A DNA stretch of 13,685 nucleotides from CAZRUA01 sp964603125. Lineage in GTDB: Bacteria; Bacteroidota; Bacteroidia; B-17B0; Aurantibacillaceae. Below, piece by piece: positions 1-5,691 of the stretch. The position numbers and the translations under genes are program-made. The stretch lies in assembly GCA_964603125.1 (NCBI GenBank), contig CAZRUA010000097.1, positions 1 through 13,685 of the forward strand, read 5' to 3'. The notes below the pieces were generated by a model. The model searched no databases, was not told the DNA's origin, and saw nothing but the letters and a program-made list of their open reading frames with translations. Numbering within the stretch: position 1 is the stretch's first letter; each line of letters opens with the position of its first letter.

Positions 1-249
1 CAAGGTATGTTTTATGTAGAACATAACCTTGAAATTGCAGCTAAAATGACTTATGTGTGGGCAGGGACAGATAGAATTATTATTGACCATACAGAAGTAA
101 AGGATGTTTTAAAAGGAAAAGGTGCTGGTAAGCTTATGGTAGCAAAGGCTGTGGATTTTGCCCGAGAAAGGGGAATTAAAATTGTACCTTTATGTCCGTT
201 TGCAAAGAGCGTGTTTGATAAAGTAAAGGAGTTTAATGATGTTTTATAA
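1..249 (+). CDS. YjdJ/NATD1-like small GNAT N-acetyltransferase, 5' partial
   Basis: The reading frame is open from the first base of the window, so the 5' end is probably missing. An ATG at position 7 exists, but family members usually carry a few more residues before the first beta-strand. The visible ~80 residues match the short GNAT family that includes E. coli YjdJ and human NATD1. They contain an acidic/aromatic strand ending in HTEV, then LKGKGAGKLMV (the acetyl-CoA pyrophosphate-binding loop), a helix with ARERG, and the characteristic IVPLCPFAKSVF segment near the C-terminus. The family is predicted to bind acetyl-CoA, and its acceptor is not well established. The next gene, 9 nt downstream, is YjdI-like, and yjdI and yjdJ are also neighbours in E. 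coli, which supports both calls. Family assignment is firm; substrate is unknown. Confidence 0.85.
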   Translation, partial: QGMFYVEHNLEIAAKMTYVWAGTDRIIIDHTEVKDVLKGKGAGKLMVAKAVDFARERGIKIVPLCPFAKSVFDKVKEFNDVL

Positions 250-258
250 AATTTAATT

Positions 259-483
259 ATGGATAAAAATAATCTCGTAAAAGAATACAGCAATGGTGAA
301 ATAACCATTGTCTGGCAATCTGGTAAATGTGCACACTCAGGTAATTGTGTGAAGAATTTATCTTCAGTATTTCAACCCAAGACACAGCCATGGATAAAAA
401 TGGAAAACGCAACATCGCAAGAGATAAAAAATGCGGTTTCCAAATGTCCTTCTGGTGCCTTAAGTATTAAAGACGCTGAATAA
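259..483 (+). CDS. YjdI-like small iron-sulfur (Fer4_19-type) protein
   Basis: A 74-residue soluble protein of the YjdI / divergent 4Fe-4S mono-cluster family. The signature is visible: C24-A-H-S-G-N-C30 followed by a PWI motif at 44-46 and C63-P-S-G-A-L near the C-terminus. Cys24, Cys30 and Cys63 are the only cysteines. With His26 they are the likely cluster ligands, which is an inference from conservation in the family. The cellular role of YjdI is not known; a small electron carrier or metal-stress protein is plausible. It lies 9 nt behind the YjdJ-like acetyltransferase and is probably cotranscribed with it. It converges on bioA, with 22 nt between the two stop codons. Length agrees with E. 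coli YjdI. Family call is confident, function is open. Confidence 0.88.
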   Translation: MDKNNLVKEYSNGEITIVWQSGKCAHSGNCVKNLSSVFQPKTQPWIKMENATSQEIKNAVSKCPSGALSIKDAE

Positions 484-494
484 TTTTCAGCTCT
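471..494. terminator. Possible bidirectional terminator hairpin between yjdI-like gene and bioA
   Basis: GCTGAA (475-480) and TTCAGC (486-491) form a 6-bp stem around TAATT. With a bulged C at 474 the stem extends by AGA/TCT to about 9 bp. It straddles the stop codon of the YjdI-like gene and sits 12 nt beyond the bioA stop on the other strand. Read on the minus strand it is followed by a moderately U-rich stretch (TTTAATACTT). Read on the plus strand the tail is A-rich, so termination there would be weak. This is a structural prediction only. Confidence 0.4.
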
Positions 495-505
495 AAAAAT
501 ATTTA

Positions 506-1783
506 CTATTTATTCTCTTCGATAAACATTTTTATAGAAGAGTAGATATATCCTAAGTCTAAATCGCTTATACAGTAAGGCGGAATAAGATAAATTATAT
601 TGCCAAGTGGGCGTATGAGAATTCCTTTTTTTATGAAATAACTTGGTATTTTTTCGGCTAATGAATTTAAGTACCCTGTTTGTTCACTTGTTTTTAGCTC
701 AATAGATAGGATTGTTCCTAAAACACATATAGAGTTTATGTTACTTTCATTCACAATAGATTTCATAAAATCTAGATGTGATATATTAATTCTTTCGATG
801 TTTTTCCAAGTACTTTTTTCCTCCATTAAATCCATGCTGGCTAAAGCTGCTGCGCAAGCTGTTGGATTAGCTGTGTAACTATGTCCATGAAAAAAAGTTT
901 TCATTTTATCATCACTAATAAAGGCACAGTAAATTGATGAAGTACATGATGTAACTCCTAATGGCATGAAGCCTCCGGTAATTCCTTTACTCAAGCAAAT
1001 TATGTCGGGTTGAATTTGTATATAATCGCTAGCAAAAAATTTCCCAGTTCTTCCAAATCCTGTCATCACTTCATCGGCTATGCATAAGCAATTATTTTCT
1101 TTGCATATTTGGATTAAGATTTCTAAGTGTTCTGCATCATATATGCGCATGCCAGCAGCTCCTTGAACTAACGGTTCGTAAATAAAGCCAGCGCAGGATT
1201 CTTCTTTTAGAACAGAAGTAAGCTTGCTCTTTACTAATTCAATATTGTTTTGGTTGGGTAATGGAATATGTACTACGTTAAAAAGCAGTGGACTAAATGC
1301 ATTGTTAAATGCATTACGGGCACCAACACTCATTCCACCAAAGGTATCACCATGATAGGCTCCTTCAAAGGCAATAAAGGTTGTTTTATTTACTCCTTGA
1401 TTATGCCAGTATTGTAAGCACATTTTTAAACCAACTTCAACAGCAGTAGATCCGTTATCGCTATAAAATATTTTTGATTGATTTTGTGGTAAATGTTTTA
1501 ATAATCGCTCTGCTAGGTCTACAGCACCTTGATGTGTAAATCCACTGAAAATAGAATGAGCATTTGTATTAAGTTGTTCACTTATTTTTTTTGCTATATA
1601 AGGGTGTGAATGCCCATGCAAATTAACCCACCATGAAGAAATGGCATCAATTATTTTATTTCCTTTATCATCAAAGTAATAAGCTCCTTCTGATTTAATA
1701 ATATTTATAGGTTCTTCAGCATGTTTTAAATATGTGAACGGATGCCAAACAAAATCTTTATCTCTTTGTAAAATATTACTCAT
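506..1783 (-). CDS. bioA: Adenosylmethionine--8-amino-7-oxononanoate aminotransferase (BioA)
   Basis: A PLP-dependent class III aminotransferase that converts 8-amino-7-oxononanoate (KAPA) to 7,8-diaminononanoate (DAPA), normally with S-adenosylmethionine as amino donor. It acts in the cytoplasm. Seen in the 425 residues: WHPFT at 13-17 and SSWWVNLHGHSHP at 49-61, both BioA-typical; NGSTAVE at 110-116, which binds the PLP phosphate; ADEVMTGFGRTG at 236-247 with the PLP-pyridine Asp237; LSKGITGG with the Schiff-base Lys266; and HGHSYTANP at 299-307. Length is normal and no key residue is missing. It is the last gene of the biotin operon, and its start codon overlaps the end of bioD by 8 nt, so translation is likely coupled. 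The SSWW and HGHSYTANP signatures separate it from ornithine/GABA aminotransferases. A change of amino donor (for example lysine, as in B. subtilis BioK) cannot be excluded from sequence alone. Confidence 0.96.
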   Translation of the reverse strand: MSNILQRDKDFVWHPFTYLKHAEEPINIIKSEGAYYFDDKGNKIIDAISSWWVNLHGHSHPYIAKKISEQLNTNAHSIFSGFTHQGAVDLAERLLKHLPQNQSKIFYSDNGSTAVEVGLKMCLQYWHNQGVNKTTFIAFEGAYHGDTFGGMSVGARNAFNNAFSPLLFNVVHIPLPNQNNIELVKSKLTSVLKEESCAGFIYEPLVQGAAGMRIYDAEHLEILIQICKENNCLCIADEVMTGFGRTGKFFASDYIQIQPDIICLSKGITGGFMPLGVTSCTSSIYCAFISDDKMKTFFHGHSYTANPTACAAALASMDLMEEKSTWKNIERINISHLDFMKSIVNESNINSICVLGTILSIELKTSEQTGYLNSLAEKIPSYFIKKGILIRPLGNIIYLIPPYCISDLDLGYIYSSIKMFIEENK

Positions 1784-2399
1784 TTAAAATGTGTTTAAAT
1801 TTTACAGCTTCTTTTAGTATGCTTATTTTATCCAGTTGATTCAATTTCTCTACAATCCCAAGTGTTTTATAGGGAGAGTGTTTTTCAATTATTTGCTGTG
1901 AGGCTTTGTTTATTTCTCCGTTAAAAATAATTCCAAGAACAGGAATGTTTTTTTGTTTGAGATATTCAATGCTTAATAAACTGTGATTAATGCTTCCGAG
2001 ATAGTGAGAAATGACTAAAACAATTTTAGTATTTAATTGCAAAATTAAATCACTAACAAATTCTCTTTCATTAAGCGGAACCATAATTCCCCCAGCTCCT
2101 TCAATGATTAAATTATTTGTGGTAGATGGAATTTGTATGTTCGATAAATTGATATTTGTATTTTCTAAAGCGGCTGCTAAATGAGGTGAAACGGGCTCTT
2201 TAAAAGAATAAACTTCGGGATGTATTTTTGTTTTTTGATTAGAAATTAAATTTGCAACAGTTATTTTATCGCTCGAATCAATTGTTCCTGATTGAACAGG
2301 TTTCCAATAGTCAGCTTCTAAAGCTTCGGTTAAAATAGCTGATACAACTGTTTTACCTACATCAGTGCCAATACCTGTAATAAATAAATTTGTGCTCAT
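1776..2399 (-). CDS. bioD: Dethiobiotin synthetase (BioD)
   Basis: An ATP-dependent carboxylase that closes the ureido ring of DAPA with CO2 to give dethiobiotin. It is a cytoplasmic P-loop NTPase. The start chosen is the ATG at 2399, giving 207 residues that begin MSTNLFITGIGTDVGKT. The Walker A loop GIGTDVGKT then falls at residues 9-17, as in the family. An in-frame ATG at 2468 would add 23 residues that lie inside bioF and have no family counterpart. Other motifs are KPVQSG (Lys33, the substrate-binding region) and EGAGGIMVPL at 100-109, the conserved Glu-Gly-Ala-Gly-Gly loop. The start overlaps the bioF stop as TAATG, and the 3' end overlaps bioA by 8 nt. This arrangement indicates translational coupling along the operon. 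Length is slightly below the E. coli enzyme but within family range. Confidence 0.95.
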   Translation of the reverse strand: MSTNLFITGIGTDVGKTVVSAILTEALEADYWKPVQSGTIDSSDKITVANLISNQKTKIHPEVYSFKEPVSPHLAAALENTNINLSNIQIPSTTNNLIIEGAGGIMVPLNEREFVSDLILQLNTKIVLVISHYLGSINHSLLSIEYLKQKNIPVLGIIFNGEINKASQQIIEKHSPYKTLGIVEKLNQLDKISILKEAVKFKHILNE

Positions 2400-3520
2400 T
2401 AATTTAGATTGCTTAAAGCATTGGCTAAAGAAATAACTTCTTCTTTGGTATTGTAAGAGTGTAAACAAACGCGCAATCTTTCTTTATCAACTGCAACAGT
2501 AGGGCTTTTTATTGATTTAACATCAAAACCAAGTTCCATTAATTTGTTAGATGCGTTTTGAACATTTTCATTTCCCGGAAATAGAAAACAATGAATTGCT
2601 GATTCACTTGCAATTTTGTTTTGCATTTTACCAGTATGCTTATTAAATAGTTCAATGTTATTTTGCAAAGAAGTTAAGCTTTCTTGTTTTGCTATTGTTT
2701 CGTAGGCAGCATCAATTGCACATAAACTATCGTTAGGCAAGGCCGTTGTATATATGAATGAACGTCCATAATTTACCAAATACTCCTTCAAACGTTTTGA
2801 CCCAACAACGGCTGCGCCATGTACTCCTAGAGCCTTTCCAAAAGTATGAATACGAGCAAAACACTTATCTTCTATTTGTAATTCGTAACAAAGCCCTTTA
2901 CCTTCTTCACCAAAAATTCCTGTTGCATGGGCTTCATCAACAATAACAAAGCAATTATGATCTTCGGCAAGCTCTGTAATATCAACCAACGGAGCGGCAT
3001 CACCATCCATGCTATAAATGGATTCTACAACGATATAAATTTCTCCTTTGCCTTTGTGACGAAGTATTAGCTCTTCTAGTTCGGTTAAATTATTATGTTC
3101 AAATTTATAACAGTAAGCAAAACTTAAGCGCATACCGTCAAGTAAAGAAGCGTGTATTAATTCGTCGTAAAGTACGATGTCATTTTTTAAGGGTACACTG
3201 GATAAAAGCCCCATATTAGCATCGTAACCTGAGTTAAAGATGATAGCATCTTCTGCTCCATGAAAATCAGCTATTTTTTGCTCAACTGTTTCATAATATT
3301 CCGAGTTCCCTCTAATTAAGCGCGATCCGGCTGACCCATTTCGTAATTTCAACTTAGTTAATTTTTCTAATTTTAGTTGATGTAATGCTTCACTTTTAGC
3401 TAAACCTAAATAATCGTTACTGCTAAAATCAATTAAGTTTTTATTTAGGGTTAATTTACGAAGTAAACCGTCGCTTTCACGGGTTTGTAATTTTTGTTCT
3501 AATTTTTGTGGAAAATTCAT
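2399..3520 (-). CDS. bioF: 8-amino-7-oxononanoate synthase (BioF)
   Basis: An alpha-oxoamine synthase that condenses L-alanine with pimeloyl-ACP (or -CoA) to form KAPA, the first dedicated ring-forming step. It is a PLP enzyme acting in the cytoplasm. In the 373 residues one sees SSNDYLGL at 33-40, GSAGSRLIRGN at 62-72, FNSGYDAN at 95-102, VDEAHATGIFG at 194-204 (the Asp that holds the PLP nitrogen and the following His), and HTFGKALG with the Schiff-base Lys229. The GSRLIRG and GKALGVHGAAV signatures favour BioF over the related glycine C-acetyltransferase (Kbl). The operon context removes most remaining doubt. The start follows the stop of the upstream unknown gene by 2 nt, and its own stop overlaps the bioD start (TAATG). 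Confidence 0.95.
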   Translation of the reverse strand: MNFPQKLEQKLQTRESDGLLRKLTLNKNLIDFSSNDYLGLAKSEALHQLKLEKLTKLKLRNGSAGSRLIRGNSEYYETVEQKIADFHGAEDAIIFNSGYDANMGLLSSVPLKNDIVLYDELIHASLLDGMRLSFAYCYKFEHNNLTELEELILRHKGKGEIYIVVESIYSMDGDAAPLVDITELAEDHNCFVIVDEAHATGIFGEEGKGLCYELQIEDKCFARIHTFGKALGVHGAAVVGSKRLKEYLVNYGRSFIYTTALPNDSLCAIDAAYETIAKQESLTSLQNNIELFNKHTGKMQNKIASESAIHCFLFPGNENVQNASNKLMELGFDVKSIKSPTVAVDKERLRVCLHSYNTKEEVISLANALSNLN

Positions 3521-3522
3521 AC

Positions 3523-4230
3523 TTACTCTTCTGATACGTCTACTCTTATTCCTATCGAAATAGAAGGGTTAAAAATGTTGTGAATAATATTGCTAGGATT
3601 TTCGCTAGCAGCGTTGTTAAAATAATTGTATCCTACATTACCGTGCACAAAAATATAGGAGTGTGGGAAGCAACGATAATCAGCTAAAAGACCAGTAGTT
3701 AAAAACAATGTCGATGCTTTGTTATCTGAACCCATAAATTCAGCATGGTTAACACCAGTTGAGCCATAATAGCCTGCCTGACACTTCACATTTAAACCAA
3801 AGTTGTTGTTGGTTAAAGGTATAATTGGAATTTCTAGATGTGCGTAAATTTTTTGCATTCTAAAAGTTTCTTTAAACTCAATTGAAACTCCATTTAATTG
3901 TAAGTTCTCAATAAAATAATCTTCCATGCATAAACCAATTCCCATTCTAACTTTTTCAACAGGGAAAGCAACTTCAACACTTCTTGTAATAGTTTGAGTT
4001 TTTAGTTTGTAATGTAAATTTCCAAGTTGAATAGGTCCGCCAGATTGGTCATATAAACCAGATTGTACTAGCTTTGATTTCCAATGAGCATTTCCCCAAC
4101 CATAACTTGCACCAATAAAATATTTTTTTTGTGCATTATCGCCTCTTATGTGTGTTCCAAACATACCACTTTGTGACTTAGCTTGATATACAAGCAAAAC
4201 CAAAGCTAGTATGTAAGTTATTTTACGCAT
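3523..4230 (-). CDS. Exported beta-rich protein of unknown function inside the biotin operon
   Basis: I do not recognise a family. The 235-residue protein starts with a clear signal peptide: MRK, a hydrophobic core ITYILALVLLVY, then AKS before Gln20 as a likely signal-peptidase I site. There is no lipobox cysteine. The mature part is rich in alternating polar/hydrophobic segments with aromatic residues and turns (for example YFIGASYGWGNAHW, KIYAHLEIPIIPL, SYIFVHGNVGYNYF, SISIGIRVDV). That pattern resembles a small outer-membrane beta-barrel of roughly eight strands, although the C-terminus (VDVSEE) lacks the usual final aromatic residue. Three cysteines are scattered in the mature region. 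Its ATG overlaps the end of bioB by 8 nt and its stop lies 2 nt before bioF, so it is an integral operon member. A role in uptake or export linked to biotin, or in cell-envelope lipid metabolism, would be speculation. Confidence 0.8.
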   Translation of the reverse strand: MRKITYILALVLLVYQAKSQSGMFGTHIRGDNAQKKYFIGASYGWGNAHWKSKLVQSGLYDQSGGPIQLGNLHYKLKTQTITRSVEVAFPVEKVRMGIGLCMEDYFIENLQLNGVSIEFKETFRMQKIYAHLEIPIIPLTNNNFGLNVKCQAGYYGSTGVNHAEFMGSDNKASTLFLTTGLLADYRCFPHSYIFVHGNVGYNYFNNAASENPSNIIHNIFNPSISIGIRVDVSEE

Positions 4231-5218
4231 GCATTTTTGCTAATTCAGCATCTTTTATTTTCTTGTCTACAAAAGCCTCTTTCGGTGTTAAGCCTAATGT
4301 TTTAAACATTTGCATGTCTTCATTAAACTCAGGATTTGGCGTAGTTAATAATTTATCACCAGCAAAAATTGAACTTGCGCCAGCTAAAAAGCATAATGCT
4401 TGTCCTTCTTGACTCATATTTAAACGACCCGCAGATAAACGCACAGATGTTGTTGGCATTACAATACGAGTTGTAGCAATCATACGTACCATATCCCAAA
4501 TTGGAACTGGTGTTTGGTTTTCAAGTGGAGTTCCTTCAACGGCAACCAATGCATTAATAGGCACTGATTCTGGCTGAGGACGTAATAAGCTTAAAGTATA
4601 TAACATACCAACTCTATCCTCAACACTTTCACCCATACCAATGATACCGCCCGAACAAACCGTTAAACCAGCTTTACGAACATTATTAATTGTTTTTAAT
4701 CTATCATCGTAAGTACGTGTGGAAATAATGTTTTCGTAGTTCTCTTCAGATGTATCTATGTTGTGGTTGTATGCATATAAACCAGCATTCGCTAAACGTT
4801 TTGCTTGGTCCTCTGTTAGCATACCTAGAGTACAACACACTTCCATTCCTTTAGCATTAATGCCTGTAACCATTTCAAGCACTTTGTCAAAATCTTTATT
4901 ATCTCTTACTTCTCTCCAAGCAGCACCTAAGCATACACGCGATGAGCCACCAGCTTTTGCATTATCCGCTTGTTCTAAAACCTGATCCACGCTCATTAAC
5001 TTGTGAACTTTTAAATCAGTGTGGTAACGAGCAGCTTGAGGGCAGTAAGAGCAGTCCTCAGGGCAACCACCTGTTTTAATAGAGATTAAAGAAGAAACTT
5101 GAACTTCTCCAGTTTTGTGATGTAATTTGTGAACTTCACTTGCCCTTTGAATTAGTTCAAGTAAAGGAGTATTGTATAATTCTAAAATAGATTCTTTTGT
5201 CCAGTTTTGATTTTGCAT
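4223..5218 (-). CDS. bioB: Biotin synthase (BioB)
   Basis: A radical-SAM enzyme that inserts sulfur into dethiobiotin to form biotin. The 331 residues contain the SAM-cluster motif GGCPEDCSYCPQ with Cys52, Cys56 and Cys59. The set that binds the auxiliary [2Fe-2S] sulfur-donor cluster is also present: Cys96 (in RVCLGAA), Cys128, Cys188 (in VCSGGIIGMGE) and Arg260 (in SVRLSAGR). Cys128, Cys188 and Arg260 carry the same numbers as in E. coli. YNHNIDTS at 150-157 is also conserved. Position 129 is a second cysteine (MEVCCTLG) where E. coli has methionine. BioB is the first gene of the operon. It has no obvious Shine-Dalgarno sequence, which is normal for this phylum, and a candidate promoter lies just upstream. 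It reads divergently from the small basic protein gene at 5377. Confidence 0.97.
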   Translation of the reverse strand: MQNQNWTKESILELYNTPLLELIQRASEVHKLHHKTGEVQVSSLISIKTGGCPEDCSYCPQAARYHTDLKVHKLMSVDQVLEQADNAKAGGSSRVCLGAAWREVRDNKDFDKVLEMVTGINAKGMEVCCTLGMLTEDQAKRLANAGLYAYNHNIDTSEENYENIISTRTYDDRLKTINNVRKAGLTVCSGGIIGMGESVEDRVGMLYTLSLLRPQPESVPINALVAVEGTPLENQTPVPIWDMVRMIATTRIVMPTTSVRLSAGRLNMSQEGQALCFLAGASSIFAGDKLLTTPNPEFNEDMQMFKTLGLTPKEAFVDKKIKDAELAKMHA

Positions 5219-5239
5219 AAAATTTGTTTTCTATATGAA

Positions 5240-5247
5240 CAAATATA
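5240..5247 (-). promoter_or_regulatory. Candidate -7 element of the biotin operon promoter
   Basis: Read on the minus strand this is TATATTTG, a full match to the Bacteroidota -7 consensus TAnnTTTG, 21 nt upstream of the bioB ATG. The implied transcription start is near 5233, leaving a leader of about 15 nt. No good TTG is seen at the expected -33 distance. That area (about 5265-5272) is occupied by an A/T tract that is part of the inverted repeat at 5253-5303. Confidence 0.5.
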
Positions 5248-5252
5248 GGTGA

Positions 5253-5303
5253 AATGGCTCGAAAAATCTAAAAAAAACCTAATTTTTAGATTAAAAAGCC
5301 ATT
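5253..5303. repeat. Imperfect inverted repeat upstream of bioB (possible operator)
   Basis: Outer arms AATGGCT (5253-5259) and AGCCATT (5297-5303) are exact inverted copies. Inner arms AATCTAAAAA (5265-5274) and TTTTTAGATT (5283-5292) are also exact, with an 8-nt centre. The arms are separated by 5 nt on one side and 4 nt on the other. The structure lies upstream of the predicted bioB transcription start and across its -33 position, and just before the TTG of the opposite promoter. A repressor site controlling one or both divergent genes is therefore likelier than an RNA element. It does not resemble the common BirA half-site TTGTAAACC, so any link to biotin sensing is an inference. Confidence 0.5.
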
Positions 5304-5317
5304 GCTTTAATAAATAC

Positions 5318-5348
5318 TTGAAAACTAAGAAAATGAGCCGTAACTTTA
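5318..5348 (+). promoter_or_regulatory. Candidate promoter of the small basic exported protein gene
   Basis: TTG at 5318-5320 is followed after 20 nt by TAACTTTA at 5341-5348. This is one mismatch from TAnnTTTG at its last base, and the spacing is acceptable for a Bacteroidota promoter. Transcription would begin around 5354, about 20 nt before the ATG at 5377. Confidence 0.35.
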
Positions 5349-5376
5349 TGCCAAGTATTTCGTTATAATTGTGTTA

Positions 5377-5691
5377 ATGTATCGCTTAAAATTCATAAAA
5401 ATTGCCTTTTTATTGTTATTTGGACTTTTCCTTAGCAATAATATTGTTGCGCAAAACAATGAAATGTTTAAGGAAAAAAAATCGCGTAAGAAAATGTTAC
5501 GTGGTTGGCACCGAAAACGCGATGCATACAATCCATATTTAGGTAAATCAGGAAAGCCAACTGGGGCAATACGAAAAGAAACTGCCAAAGCAGATAAAAA
5601 GGCGTTGAAAAAACAAGCTAAGCAAATTAAACGCGAGAAACGTAAACTTCGCCGTCAAGGTAAGGGATATCAAAAGGTGAAGAAGGCTTAA
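5377..5691 (+). CDS. Small, very basic exported protein of unknown function
   Basis: I do not recognise a family. I start it at the ATG at 5377 (104 residues). A GTG two codons earlier is also in frame but adds nothing to the signal peptide. Residues 1-25 form a signal peptide: basic MYRLKFIK, hydrophobic IAFLLLFGLFL, and a likely cleavage after IVA before Gln26. The ~79-residue mature part has, counted by eye, about 31 Lys/Arg and only about six acidic residues. A middle segment has aromatic and turn residues (GWHRKRDAYNPYLGKSGKPTG), followed by a probably helical Lys/Arg/Gln/Ala tail. There are no cysteines. Such a cationic exported peptide could bind nucleic acid, LPS or peptidoglycan, which is inference only. 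It diverges from bioB and converges on the symporter, sharing 4 bases with its stop. Confidence 0.7.
   Translation: MYRLKFIKIAFLLLFGLFLSNNIVAQNNEMFKEKKSRKKMLRGWHRKRDAYNPYLGKSGKPTGAIRKETAKADKKALKKQAKQIKREKRKLRRQGKGYQKVKKA

Noticed and set aside
51..308. 85-residue minus-strand open frame across the YjdJ-like and YjdI-like genes
   Set aside because: It is antisense to two recognised families and has no supporting signal.
2400..2468. N-terminal extension of BioD from an in-frame ATG at 2468
   Set aside because: The extra 23 residues lie inside bioF and do not resemble the family. The ATG at 2399 places the Walker A loop at residues 9-17 as expected and makes a standard TAATG overlap with bioF.
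5219..5303. Riboswitch or RNA attenuator in front of bioB
   Set aside because: The predicted transcription start near 5233 leaves only about 15 nt of leader and puts the inverted repeat outside the transcript. I know of no biotin riboswitch.
5346..5588. 80-residue open frame on the minus strand opposite the small basic protein gene
   Set aside because: It has no signal, domain or promoter and lies antisense to a frame with a convincing signal peptide. It is most likely a shadow.
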